Positions 7,701-16,219 are shown, numbered from the stretch's first letter. The stretch is DNA of 19,858 nt from Bacteroidota bacterium (GCA_003485825.1 DNHN01000328.1:3879-23736); one strand, 5' to 3'. Notes: a model not told the origin generated them from the sequence alone. Numbers and translations: made by a program.

Positions 7701-8726
7701 CTAATCTATGGCGACTCGCCTCACTTTTCCCGTATCAGTATATGTTACCTGGTCTATGAAAATTATTTCTTTTGGATTGTGGTAGAGTGGTAATTCACGC
7801 TTAAGCATTTCGAGTAGATGCACAGTATCTGTTATGGGCACTCCTTCTACTACTAATACTGCTTTTTCACCAAGCTCAGTATCCTTCTTTTTGGTCATAT
7901 AGAAAGCTCTGTCTATACCGGATGATACCAAGAGTTCCTTGATTTGTGGCTCTACCAATGAAGGATGTATTTTTATTCCGCCACTATTAATTACATCGTC
8001 AGACCGTCCCAAGATTTCAAAACCACCAGAGTGCAGACTAGCAATGTCGTTCGTTTTTATAAAAATAGTTAACGCTGGAATAGCAATACACAGTTGATTA
8101 TCATCTAGACTTACGTCTACCCCATGCTGCGGCTTGAAGTACTGGTCGGTTCCTATTTTACGAAGTGCTATGTGACTAGCAGTCTCTGTCATTCCGTAGG
8201 TCTCCCAAATATCGGTTTTCGTTCCCTTAGCATAGGCTATTAACTTATGCTCCAATGTATCGGGTATGTGCGCTCCCCCAATTAAAATAGCTGTCTGGGG
8301 AGATAAAAGTGCCTTGTCGGCTGCCAGTATTTTTTGCATTTGGTTTGGGGTGAATGAAGACAAGTCAAAATGTGATGCATACTCTTTTAGTTCCTCGCTT
8401 GGGTTCGCACTTGGATTTATAAAGTGGATATGCCAATCGAAGTGTAATGCACGAATTAGCTGCATAAATCCACCTGTTTTTCGTACCGGAAGGCAACATA
8501 AAGTAGAGTACTGGCCGTTCGACTTGCTCAATTGTAAAGAGCTAAATGTTTGTTCACACGACCAAATTAGTAGCTTCCTGGATAGCTGGATTTCCTTAGG
8601 TGTGCCTGTGCTACCAGAAGTAGTAAGTGTAAATTCTTTAGCCCCAATATTCCATTGACGAATAACATCTTGTACGAAGTGTTTTTCGTTAAAATCTGAA
8701 GAATAGGATACCCTGAGGTTTGTCAA
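7701..8726 (-). CDS. menE: o-succinylbenzoate--CoA ligase (short MenE-type AMP-forming ligase)
   Basis: This is an ANL-superfamily ligase that activates o-succinylbenzoate to its CoA thioester in menaquinone synthesis. Adenylation core motifs appear in order: TLTTSGSTGTPKEI (A3 P-loop), ETYGMTETASH (A5), FEILGRSDDVINSGGIKIHP (A7-A8 hinge) and YTDTGKVRR (A10, catalytic Lys). About 341 residues is short for an ANL enzyme but typical of compact Bacteroidota MenE, which lack much of the N-terminal part. The longest frame begins at TTG 8747, but that TTG is the end of a TACATTTG promoter box, so I place the start at TTG 8726, 18 bases below the box. No other men genes are here, so the substrate is inferred from family resemblance. 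Confidence 0.82.
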   Translation of the reverse strand: MTNLRVSYSSDFNEKHFVQDVIRQWNIGAKEFTLTTSGSTGTPKEIQLSRKLLIWSCEQTFSSLQLSKSNGQYSTLCCLPVRKTGGFMQLIRALHFDWHIHFINPSANPSEELKEYASHFDLSSFTPNQMQKILAADKALLSPQTAILIGGAHIPDTLEHKLIAYAKGTKTDIWETYGMTETASHIALRKIGTDQYFKPQHGVDVSLDDNQLCIAIPALTIFIKTNDIASLHSGGFEILGRSDDVINSGGIKIHPSLVEPQIKELLVSSGIDRAFYMTKKKDTELGEKAVLVVEGVPITDTVHLLEMLKRELPLYHNPKEIIFIDQVTYTDTGKVRRVAID

Positions 8727-8744
8727 TTTTCGGCTATTTTCTGT

Positions 8745-8752
8745 CAAATGTA
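8745..8752 (-). promoter_or_regulatory. putative -7 promoter element for menE
   Basis: The minus strand reads TACATTTG, an exact TAnnTTTG match. Its last three bases are the TTG that opens the longest menE frame. Since transcription should begin several bases downstream, that TTG would not be in the mRNA. The next in-frame start is TTG 8726. Confidence 0.5.
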
Positions 8753-8862
8753 TTTATCTTTCTATCATCATCAGTTTTTGCAGAGTATTATTTCGGCTAA
8801 CACTGCGTGCAAAGGCTTTAAATCCTTAAATTCGCCCTTTATTTTTATACAACAGATAAACT

Positions 8863-10839
8863 ATGACAAAAGTTATAAATTCAATTTTAGTTTTTATTCT
8901 ATTAATAGGCAGTGTATCTGCTTCAGCTCAGGCAGTTACGCCTTCGGTGGCACCCAAGGCTCTTGCGGTAGATGAAAAGTTCCCAGTGTTTAGTTTTGGT
9001 GATGAGATGGTGTACAACGATGAGTTTATGCGTGTGTTTAATAAAAACAAGCGAGATAAGGCTAAACCGACGAAGCAAGAAATAGATGAGTACTTAGACT
9101 TGTACATTAAGTTTAAACTAAAAGTGAAAGAGGCCTATGCCTTAAAGATGGATACTATGCCTTCGTTTAAAACTGAACTCGCTGGTTACAGAACCCAGCT
9201 GGCGCAACCGTATCTCACGGATAAGACCGTTACTGAAAACCTGATTAAAGAAGCCTATCAGAGAAGCCAACAGGAAGTAAGAGCGAGTCACTTACTAATC
9301 AATTGTGCATTAGATGCTAAGCCTAGTGATTCCTTAGCAGCTTATCAAAAGATAATGGGGTTAAGAAACAGAATAGTGAAAGGTGAATCGTTCAACACGG
9401 TAGCTAGTCAGTTTTCCGAAGACCCTTCAGCTAAAGCAAATGAGGGAGACCTGGGCTATTTTTCAGCGTTTCAAATGATATATCCTTTTGAAAATGCTGC
9501 TTTTAGTACTCCTATAGGTGAAGTCAGTATGCCTATACGCACCCAGTTTGGTTATCACCTGGTATATGTAGCAGATAGACGAAAGGCGTTAGGGGACATC
9601 AAGGTAGGTCACATAATGATAAAGTATTATAATCCAACACAGATAGACAGTACCAAAGAACGCATAGATGCAGTCTACGCTAAGCTGAAAGCCGGAGCCG
9701 ATTGGGGAACTACAGTTCAAGAGTTTTCGGAAGATTTTAATACGAATAGCAAGGATGGTGAATTAAGCTGGTTTAACAGAACCACTGCTAACATTCCAGT
9801 AGAATTTAAAGATGTCGCTTATACACTTAAAAATGATGGCGATTTCAGTGAGCCAATCAAAACTAAATTTGGCTGGCATATCATCAAGCGATCTAATATA
9901 AAACCAATCCAGACGTATGATGAAGCAAGAGATTATCTGAGAAGAAAAGTGGAAAGAGACAGTAGAAGCGAAATGAATAAAGAGATTGTCGTGAAACGAA
10001 TAAAAGTAGAAAATAAGTATGCTGAGGTCTTAGGTTTAGATGCGGTGATGGACTCGTTTGATGTAAGCGTGGTTAATGGGACTTATAAAAAAGGAGCAGG
10101 GACAGGCAAGGTGCTTTTTAAAATAGCAGATAAGTCCTATACCGATGACATGTTTATGGGTTATGTGGCTACCAATCAGACTAAGACAAATAAATCGCTA
10201 GATAACGCCTTAAAGGATATGTATGCTGACTTTGTTCAGAAGTCTAATCTAGCATATGAGGAATCTATCTTAGAAACCAAATACGATGACTTTAAATATA
10301 TCATGCAGGAGTATAAGGATGGTATTCTACTTTTTGAGCTCACAGATAAGAAGGTATGGAGCAAAGCAGTAAAAGATACTGCCGGACTTGAAGCCTTTTA
10401 TAAGGCCAATGAAAAAGACTATATGTGGAAAGAGCGAGTGGATGCTACTATTTTTAGCTGTAAGGACAGCAAAATAGCTAAGATGGCGAGCAAGCAAGCC
10501 AAAAAGGGTAAGAGTATCAATGAGATTCTTGAAAAGTGCAATGCTAAGGACCCTTTGGCGGTGAAAGTAGAGACTCAGAAATTTGAAAAAGGGAGTAATG
10601 AACTGCTTGATAAAATTACCTGGAGTAAAGGGGTTTATCCATTAGGGAATGAAAATGATAGAGTAAAATTTGTGCGTGTAAACGAACTGATAGCTCCTAC
10701 AGTCAAATCACTTGAAGTTAATATGGGACAAGCTACATCTGATTATCAGAATCATTTGGAGTCGAAATGGATAAATGAACTGAAGCAAAAATATCCAGTT
10801 CAAGTGTTTGAAAAGAATGTAATAAGACTTTACCAGTAG
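8863..10839 (+). CDS. periplasmic peptidyl-prolyl isomerase with two parvulin domains
   Basis: This exported folding catalyst is 658 residues long. Signal peptide MTKVINSILVFILLIGSVSASAQ is followed by a SurA/PpiC-like helical N-terminal region (about 45-135) and two parvulin (rotamase) domains. Domain 1 spans about 138-240, with RASHLLI (His143), GDLGYFSAFQM-PFENAAF and FGYHLV (His232). Domain 2 spans about 245-345, with VGHIMI (His250), GELSWF and FGWHII (His339). Both catalytic-type histidines are kept in both domains, so both are likely active. Residues about 350-658 show no domain I recognise and are Lys-rich. It is the first gene of a tight operon with the lipoprotein, SurA-like protein, MoxR and exonuclease genes (next gene 6 bases on). 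Likely role: folding of periplasmic and outer-membrane proteins. Confidence 0.88.
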   Translation: MTKVINSILVFILLIGSVSASAQAVTPSVAPKALAVDEKFPVFSFGDEMVYNDEFMRVFNKNKRDKAKPTKQEIDEYLDLYIKFKLKVKEAYALKMDTMPSFKTELAGYRTQLAQPYLTDKTVTENLIKEAYQRSQQEVRASHLLINCALDAKPSDSLAAYQKIMGLRNRIVKGESFNTVASQFSEDPSAKANEGDLGYFSAFQMIYPFENAAFSTPIGEVSMPIRTQFGYHLVYVADRRKALGDIKVGHIMIKYYNPTQIDSTKERIDAVYAKLKAGADWGTTVQEFSEDFNTNSKDGELSWFNRTTANIPVEFKDVAYTLKNDGDFSEPIKTKFGWHIIKRSNIKPIQTYDEARDYLRRKVERDSRSEMNKEIVVKRIKVENKYAEVLGLDAVMDSFDVSVVNGTYKKGAGTGKVLFKIADKSYTDDMFMGYVATNQTKTNKSLDNALKDMYADFVQKSNLAYEESILETKYDDFKYIMQEYKDGILLFELTDKKVWSKAVKDTAGLEAFYKANEKDYMWKERVDATIFSCKDSKIAKMASKQAKKGKSINEILEKCNAKDPLAVKVETQKFEKGSNELLDKITWSKGVYPLGNENDRVKFVRVNELIAPTVKSLEVNMGQATSDYQNHLESKWINELKQKYPVQVFEKNVIRLYQ

Positions 10840-10845
10840 CTTATA

Positions 10846-11673
10846 TTGAAGAAAACAGTAATAATTTTCAGTATCCTGCTTGGTGCTTGTAGCCCACAAC
10901 CGGAAGGGGACTTGGTGGCAGAAGCATTCGGTAACAAGCTGTACTCTGCGGAGATAGCCAAGGTGGTAGGAGATGACCTTACCTTTGAGGATAGTGTGTT
11001 TATTACGAAGGAGTATATCAATGTGTGGCTGAGTAAGCAAGTGCTTCTTAATAAGGCTGATGAAGTACTGACTGCAGCAGAGAAGGATAAATCTAAGGCA
11101 TTGGAACAATACAGACTGGATTTATTAACGTATGAAGTGCTCAATAAGCTGGCTAATCAACAGCTGGATACCAGTGTGGATGAAGAGGAGTTGCAGGAAT
11201 ATTATGATAATAACTCCGATGAGTTTGAGCTGTCTCAAAACATCCTAAAAATCATCTTTTACAAAATACCTAAAAGTACGAAAGACGCGAACATGCTCTG
11301 GTCAAGTTTCAAAGCAGGGGATGAGTCTGTAACGGGAATGCTGAAGGATCTGGCAAAAGAAAATGGGAACTATTATGATGATGATCAGAGTTGGGTCTAT
11401 TTTGATGACATATTAAAAGAGATACCAATCAATACCTATAATCAAGAGCATTACTTAAATAACAATAAGTACATACAGTTAGATGATGGTGATATGGTCT
11501 ATTTTATAAAGATACTAGACTTTAAAATAAGAAGTACTACCTCTCCGTTTTCTATGGAGAGAAGTAACATACGAGATATTCTAGTAATGAAAAGGCAGCA
11601 AAAATTAGTGCGGTCTATTGAAACAAAACTGCTAGACGAAGCGTATAGCAAAAAACAAATAAGAACATTTTGA
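10846..11673 (+). CDS. lipoprotein with degenerate SurA/parvulin-like fold
   Basis: This 275-residue lipoprotein starts at TTG (10846). MKKTVIIFSILLGAC gives a lipobox with acylated Cys15, and no other start would preserve it. An N-terminal helical part (about 30-128) resembles the SurA N-domain. Residues about 131-228 follow a parvulin pattern: NILKIIFYKIPK, then helices, SWVYFDDILKEIP in place of the usual G-W-F segment, and DMVYFIKILDFK where active domains have GYHII. Neither catalytic His is present, so isomerase activity is unlikely. It is sandwiched between two parvulin-family genes: 6 bases after the first, and overlapping the SurA-like gene by 4 bases (TTGA). I infer a membrane-anchored partner or adaptor in the same folding pathway; its exact function is unknown. 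Confidence 0.72.
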   Translation: MKKTVIIFSILLGACSPQPEGDLVAEAFGNKLYSAEIAKVVGDDLTFEDSVFITKEYINVWLSKQVLLNKADEVLTAAEKDKSKALEQYRLDLLTYEVLNKLANQQLDTSVDEEELQEYYDNNSDEFELSQNILKIIFYKIPKSTKDANMLWSSFKAGDESVTGMLKDLAKENGNYYDDDQSWVYFDDILKEIPINTYNQEHYLNNNKYIQLDDGDMVYFIKILDFKIRSTTSPFSMERSNIRDILVMKRQQKLVRSIETKLLDEAYSKKQIRTF

Positions 11674-13016
11674 AAAATATAATAACGAGTATCCTCTTAG
11701 TGATTTGTACTTCTGCATGGGCACAAAACTTACGGGTCATAGACGAAATAGTAGCAGTTGTTGGTGATAATATCATTATGCGATCAGAGCTAGAAGCTGA
11801 ATATGCTCAAGCTAAAAAGGAAATGTCCTTCTATGAAGGAGACCTTAAGTGTGAGATCCTTAACCAGCTTGTGATACAAAAATTATATCTACACAAAGGA
11901 GATGTAGATAGTGTGTATGCTACTGAAGATAGAGTGCAAGCAGAGGTAGATAGACGAATAAAGTACTATGCGTCACAGATAGGTGGTGAAGCTAGACTTG
12001 AGCAATACCTGGGCAAGACTGTGGCAGAGTATAAAGAGCAGATGCGACCTAAAATAGAACAGCAGATGGTGACTCAGCAAGTGCAGCAGAGCTTGGTAAG
12101 TGGTGTGAAAGCTAGTCCTACCGACGTGCGAAAGTTCTTCAATGAGATACCAAAAGATAGCCTACCTAAGTTTGGGGTGGAAGTTGAGTTAGGATTGATA
12201 GCTATGAAACCTACGCCAAGTGCTGATGCGAAGGAGTATGCCTTGGAGAAAATCACTAAATTACGGAAAGACATTCTAAGTGGGGTGTATGACTTTGACT
12301 TTGCCGCAAAAGGTAATAGTGACGATAAAGGTACTGCTATCAATGGAGGAGACCTGGGCTATTTCTCAAGAGGTCAGATGGTTGGTGCCTTTGAGCGAGC
12401 AGCTTTTAAACTGAAAAAAGACTCTATATCTGAGGTTATAGAAACGGAATATGGTTATCATATCATTCAGTTGTTAGATCGGAAAGGAGATAAGGTAAAT
12501 GCCCGTCATATACTGATAAAGCCTTTGATAGTTAATAGTGACCTCGCTAAATTGAAGGAAAAGCAGTTAGTGTTGCGAGAAGCATTGATAGAGGATAGCC
12601 TTACGATGTGTCAAGTGGCAAGCCAATACAGCACAGATAACTACACAAAGGATAACTGTGGGTTTTATGCAGATCAAACTACAGGTTCACAACAAGTCCC
12701 AGTAGCAGCTTTGGATCCTTTGATCGCTGCAAAAGTAGAAGTGCTAAAGGTGGGCGAGTATTCAAAACCCGAGCAGTTCCAAGATATGGATGGTACCATC
12801 GGGTATAGGTTCTTCTATTTAAGAAAAATAGTGCCAGCGCATACTGCAAACCTAAGAGATGATTATCAAAAAGTACAGTCACTTGCTTTGGAAAAGAAAC
12901 AAGAAGATGTAGTGAAGGAATGGACAAATACGTATAAAAAAGGCGTGTATGTATGGATAGACCCCGTATTTGTCAATTGTACAGAATTAGAAGGGTGGAA
13001 AGGATTAAGTAACTAA
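11670..13016 (+). CDS. surA: SurA-like periplasmic chaperone / peptidyl-prolyl isomerase
   Basis: This is a 448-residue exported SurA homologue, expected to escort outer-membrane proteins through the periplasm. After a signal peptide (MKNIITSILLVICTSAWAQ) comes the SurA N-terminal helical domain, with the typical VIDEIVAVVGDNIIMRSELE (23-42). Two parvulin domains lie at about 170-272 and 276-388. Each keeps only one catalytic-type His: domain 1 has VELGLIAM where a His is expected but retains GYHIIQ (His264); domain 2 has ARHILI (His280) but GYRFFYL instead of GYH. Isomerase activity may be weak or absent, leaving chaperone function. The start is TTG, overlapping the previous stop as TTGA; no other start keeps the signal peptide. 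MoxR follows 4 bases after the stop. Confidence 0.87.
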   Translation: MKNIITSILLVICTSAWAQNLRVIDEIVAVVGDNIIMRSELEAEYAQAKKEMSFYEGDLKCEILNQLVIQKLYLHKGDVDSVYATEDRVQAEVDRRIKYYASQIGGEARLEQYLGKTVAEYKEQMRPKIEQQMVTQQVQQSLVSGVKASPTDVRKFFNEIPKDSLPKFGVEVELGLIAMKPTPSADAKEYALEKITKLRKDILSGVYDFDFAAKGNSDDKGTAINGGDLGYFSRGQMVGAFERAAFKLKKDSISEVIETEYGYHIIQLLDRKGDKVNARHILIKPLIVNSDLAKLKEKQLVLREALIEDSLTMCQVASQYSTDNYTKDNCGFYADQTTGSQQVPVAALDPLIAAKVEVLKVGEYSKPEQFQDMDGTIGYRFFYLRKIVPAHTANLRDDYQKVQSLALEKKQEDVVKEWTNTYKKGVYVWIDPVFVNCTELEGWKGLSN

Positions 13017-13020
13017 GAGT

Positions 13021-13986
13021 ATGGCAAATTTTAGCAACGATAAGGAAGCAGCAGATGCGTTAGTGCTCAAAGTAAAAGAGCTGAAAAAGGAAATCGGAAA
13101 GGTCATCATTGGCCAGGAAGAAGTTATAGATGGTGTCATTACGAGCATTATTAGTAATGGTCACGCTTTACTCATAGGTGTGCCAGGTCTTGCTAAGACA
13201 CTACTTATAAAAACGATAAGTGAAGCTTTAGATATGAGTTTTAATAGAGTGCAGTTTACTCCGGATTTGATGCCGAGTGATATCTTAGGCTCTGAGATTC
13301 TTGATGAGACAAGGAACCTTAAGTTTAACAAAGGACCTGTTTTCGCTAATATAGTGCTAGCAGATGAGATCAACAGAACTCCACCCAAGACACAAGCAGC
13401 ACTGCTTGAAGCTATGCAAGAGAAGAGTGTTACGGTCTCTGGGACGAACTATCCATTGCCTAAACCATTCTTTGTACTCGCTACGCAAAACCCAATTGAA
13501 CAAGAAGGAACGTATCCCTTGCCAGAGGCACAATTGGATAGATTTATGTTTAATATGGTACTAGATTATCCATCAGCTGCGGAGGAAATAAACATAGTGA
13601 AAGCTACGACGTCGTCTTCGTCGGTGACGGTCAATAATATACTGAGTGGAGAAGAAATTATAGCCTTTCAAGAGCTTGTGAAGAGAGTTCCTGTAGCAGA
13701 TAATGTGTATGAATACGGGGTTTCCTTAGTGAGACGTACTAGAGCTGGAAGAGACCAAGCCTCGGATAAGGTGAATGTTTACATAGATTATGGTGCAGGA
13801 CCCAGAGCATCTCAGTACCTCATCATTGGAGCTAAGGCTCATGCGATTATAGCGGGTAAGTATTCCCCAGACATAGAAGACGTTCAGGCAGTCGCTAAAA
13901 TGGTGCTGAGGCACAGAATTGTAAGGAACTACAAAGCGGAGGCAGAGGGAATATCTGCGGATAGTATTATAGAAAGTATTTTTTAA
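13021..13986 (+). CDS. MoxR-family AAA+ ATPase
   Basis: This is a cytosolic AAA+ ATPase of 321 residues, the family's normal size. Motifs: Walker A GVPGLAKT (53-60), Walker B IVLADEINRTPPKTQAALL (111-129), sensor 1 FVLATQNP (151-158), EGTYPLPEAQLDRF (162-175) with the arginine-finger region, and a C-terminal lid domain. MoxR proteins act as chaperone-like activators of partner proteins, usually encoded next to them as DUF58 and von Willebrand A-domain proteins. No such partner is here: the next gene, 5 bases on, is an exonuclease/GIY-YIG fusion. It is the fourth gene of the parvulin/SurA operon, 4 bases after surA, so a role in envelope assembly or maturation is plausible but inferred only from position. 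Confidence 0.92.
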   Translation: MANFSNDKEAADALVLKVKELKKEIGKVIIGQEEVIDGVITSIISNGHALLIGVPGLAKTLLIKTISEALDMSFNRVQFTPDLMPSDILGSEILDETRNLKFNKGPVFANIVLADEINRTPPKTQAALLEAMQEKSVTVSGTNYPLPKPFFVLATQNPIEQEGTYPLPEAQLDRFMFNMVLDYPSAAEEINIVKATTSSSSVTVNNILSGEEIIAFQELVKRVPVADNVYEYGVSLVRRTRAGRDQASDKVNVYIDYGAGPRASQYLIIGAKAHAIIAGKYSPDIEDVQAVAKMVLRHRIVRNYKAEAEGISADSIIESIF

Positions 13987-13991
13987 GTACA

Positions 13992-15362
13992 TTGATATAT
14001 ACTGTAGTAGATATAGAGACTACTGGTGGGTCTCACGGCAATAGAATTACCGAAATAGCTGCCGTAAAAACAGATGGCAAACAGGTATTAGGGAGTTACG
14101 AAACGCTCATTAATCCTGAAGTCTTTATCCCTAAGTCCATTACATTGCTTACGGGCATCACCAATACCATGGTGGAAGATGCTCCCAGATTTGAAGATAT
14201 TGCAGATGAGTTTTTAGCCTTTCTTGGAGAAACTGTATTCATAGCTCATAATGTGAGCTTTGACTATGGTATCATCAAGAATCACTTCGAAGATTTAGCC
14301 ATGTCGTTTAACATGAAAAAACTATGTACAGTGAGGCTTTCAAGAGGAATTATTCCTGGATATCCATCGTATTCATTAGGAAAAATATGTCCACAGCTAG
14401 GGATTGAAAATCACAATAGGCACCGCGCTATGGGAGATACCATGGCTACCGTAGAGCTTTTTCATCTACTACTGACTAAAGATAAGGATGATTTTGTATT
14501 CTATTCACTTAATCAGCTAAATAAAGAAGCTATGCTCCCTCCTAACCTGGAGAAGTCAGAGTTTGAAAGTGTGCCGAATACCACAGGAGTATATTACCTG
14601 CTAGGTGAGAAAATGGAGATACTCTATGTCGGTAAGGCTAAGGATATTAAGAAACGGATAGTTACACACTTTAGTGAAAAGAGCAGAAAGAAAAGTGAGT
14701 TGCTTCGTAAAATTCATCATGTGAGTTACGTGGAAACCGGTAATGAATTAATAGCACTTCTCTTAGAGAGTGATGAGATAAAAAAGCACTATCCTCCATA
14801 CAATAAGGCTCAAAAGAATAAAAGCAATGATTACCATGTCTGTTACTATGAAGCCCAAGATGAAGTACTTAGGGTAGACGTTTTCTTAAAGAAGTTTGCC
14901 AAAAACAGTATTCAGAGCTTTAGCAGTGTTACCATGGCTAAAGATCACCTCTACCAATTAGTAGAAAAGAATAAGCTCTGTCCCAAGTACACAGGACTAG
15001 AACGCACTAAAGGTAATTGCTATCTAGGGGAAGAATGTGCTATATGTTCAGGTACTGAGACCCCTGCCGACTATAACAAACGGGTGATGAAGTCTACTGA
15101 AAATAAGGCAAAGGAACAGAGCGTCTGGATTATTGGACCGGGACGTACAAAAGAGGAATATGGTGTTGTAAGTATTCGACAGGGAGATTACGTCGGGTTT
15201 GGATTTATAGAGACGGTATCCATATCCAGTCAAGAGGAATTGCAAGATGCTATACAACCATACCGGAACAATAACGATATTAAAAGAATTTTGAATGGGT
15301 TTATGAGTAACCCTATTCCGAGGATGTATACGCTTCTTGAACAGCGACTAGCTGCTGTTTAA
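13992..15362 (+). CDS. DnaQ-type DEDDh exonuclease fused to UvrC-like GIY-YIG nuclease
   Basis: This 456-residue two-nuclease protein is probably involved in DNA repair. Residues 1-165 form a DNA polymerase III epsilon-type 3'-5' exonuclease: DIETTG (Asp7, Glu9), HNVSFD (86-91), HRAMGD (His144, Asp149). Residues about 195-275 form a GIY-YIG domain of UvrC/Cho type: GVYYLL (199-204), LYVGKAKDIKKRI (211-223, Arg222), LLLESDEIKK (Glu259), PPYN (Asn271). Catalytic residues of both are intact. A cysteine cluster follows at 330, 343, 349 and 352, laid out like the UvrC cysteine region. Exonuclease-UvrC fusions are known in several bacteria, but their role is poorly defined. The start is TTG, the only start before the DIETTG motif. 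It is the last gene of the operon and overlaps a convergent gene by 4 bases. Confidence 0.9.
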   Translation: MIYTVVDIETTGGSHGNRITEIAAVKTDGKQVLGSYETLINPEVFIPKSITLLTGITNTMVEDAPRFEDIADEFLAFLGETVFIAHNVSFDYGIIKNHFEDLAMSFNMKKLCTVRLSRGIIPGYPSYSLGKICPQLGIENHNRHRAMGDTMATVELFHLLLTKDKDDFVFYSLNQLNKEAMLPPNLEKSEFESVPNTTGVYYLLGEKMEILYVGKAKDIKKRIVTHFSEKSRKKSELLRKIHHVSYVETGNELIALLLESDEIKKHYPPYNKAQKNKSNDYHVCYYEAQDEVLRVDVFLKKFAKNSIQSFSSVTMAKDHLYQLVEKNKLCPKYTGLERTKGNCYLGEECAICSGTETPADYNKRVMKSTENKAKEQSVWIIGPGRTKEEYGVVSIRQGDYVGFGFIETVSISSQEELQDAIQPYRNNNDIKRILNGFMSNPIPRMYTLLEQRLAAV

Positions 15363-16147
15363 TTTAAATCCTCTTTTGTGAGCTTGAACTGATTTAGTAT
15401 TTCCCCACTTGGGTCTGTATATAGATACCTTACGTGAGTGAGACCCAGGTCTTCCATGCCTGAGATTACCGTTCTGAAGTTTTCTGAGTTAAGAATGTTG
15501 CTTTTAAGTACTTGCTGTGCTTCTGCTCCTTTTATGAAAGGAACAAGACTCAAAGGGACTTCTACAGTATATGTAAGCTCTTGGGGGGTCACCACACTTA
15601 CCCGGAGTATCTTTATGCCTGAATTAGGGTCCTCGTAAGGTAGGTTAGCATTAAGGATGTTCAACATTTGCTTTGTTTCATCGGAGATAGAACTAAGGTC
15701 AGTACCCTTCAGTGAGTTATCTTGCTTCGACTTAGATTCGGTCAATAACTCTTTAAGTTTTTGCTCATCAATGCGCATTTTACTTATGGTCGCATTGTTT
15801 TTATCCAAAAATGAGATGTTAAAGGTAATTCCGTCGTCTATCATTTGTTGGGCAGCTGGAGTCGTGCTTAATAGGTTTGCAATGAGATCCGGGAGGACAT
15901 TGAGGTAGAGGTTTTTATCTTCTCTTTCTACTACAAGGTTAGTGTTAAACTTGAGTCCAATGTGGTCCTTAGATATGAAATAGGCTGACGTAGATGATAT
16001 TACATTGTTGACCAGTTTATTTGATCCTCTGTTATAGGATTCTACAAAATCTTGTGTCCGTTCCTCAGGGCTCTTACAGCCTGTGATGAGTAAACCTATG
16101 ACTAGGAGAATAGATACGTACCGGCTGATTTGAGTTATAACTTGCAT
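15359..16147 (-). CDS. lipoprotein of unknown function
   Basis: I do not recognise this protein. It is 262 residues, opening with a lipoprotein signal (YVSILLVIGLLITGCKSP, lipobox ending in Cys24). The remainder is soluble, with alternating beta-like and charged helical stretches; a Lys/Asp/Ser-rich segment lies near 131-155. No catalytic motif is apparent. It should be anchored in the inner or outer membrane facing the periplasm. It converges on the exonuclease-GIY-YIG gene, and the two TAA stops interlock in one TTAA. A TAATTTTG -7 box lies 14 bases upstream of the ATG, so it is probably transcribed alone, separately from the LuxE-like gene 72 bases upstream on the same strand. Confidence 0.78.
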   Translation of the reverse strand: MQVITQISRYVSILLVIGLLITGCKSPEERTQDFVESYNRGSNKLVNNVISSTSAYFISKDHIGLKFNTNLVVEREDKNLYLNVLPDLIANLLSTTPAAQQMIDDGITFNISFLDKNNATISKMRIDEQKLKELLTESKSKQDNSLKGTDLSSISDETKQMLNILNANLPYEDPNSGIKILRVSVVTPQELTYTVEVPLSLVPFIKGAEAQQVLKSNILNSENFRTVISGMEDLGLTHVRYLYTDPSGEILNQFKLTKEDLN

Positions 16148-16161
16148 GGTTCAAATCAACG

Positions 16162-16169
16162 CAAAATTA
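16162..16169 (-). promoter_or_regulatory. putative -7 promoter element for the lipoprotein gene at 15359-16147
   Basis: The minus strand reads TAATTTTG, an exact TAnnTTTG match, 14 bases before the ATG at 16147. It lies in the 72-base gap after the LuxE-like gene and suggests a separate transcript. No -33 TTG is seen at standard spacing. Confidence 0.45.
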
Positions 16170-16219
16170 AACTATATCCAAAAGGGGATTTAAACTAGAG
16201 TTCGATGATCTCTTTGGAC

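Noticed and set aside
10708..11144. Long open frames on the minus strand opposite the parvulin operon
   Set aside because: They overlap two well-supported genes on the plus strand, have low-complexity hydrophobic translations and no family resemblance; they are shadow frames.
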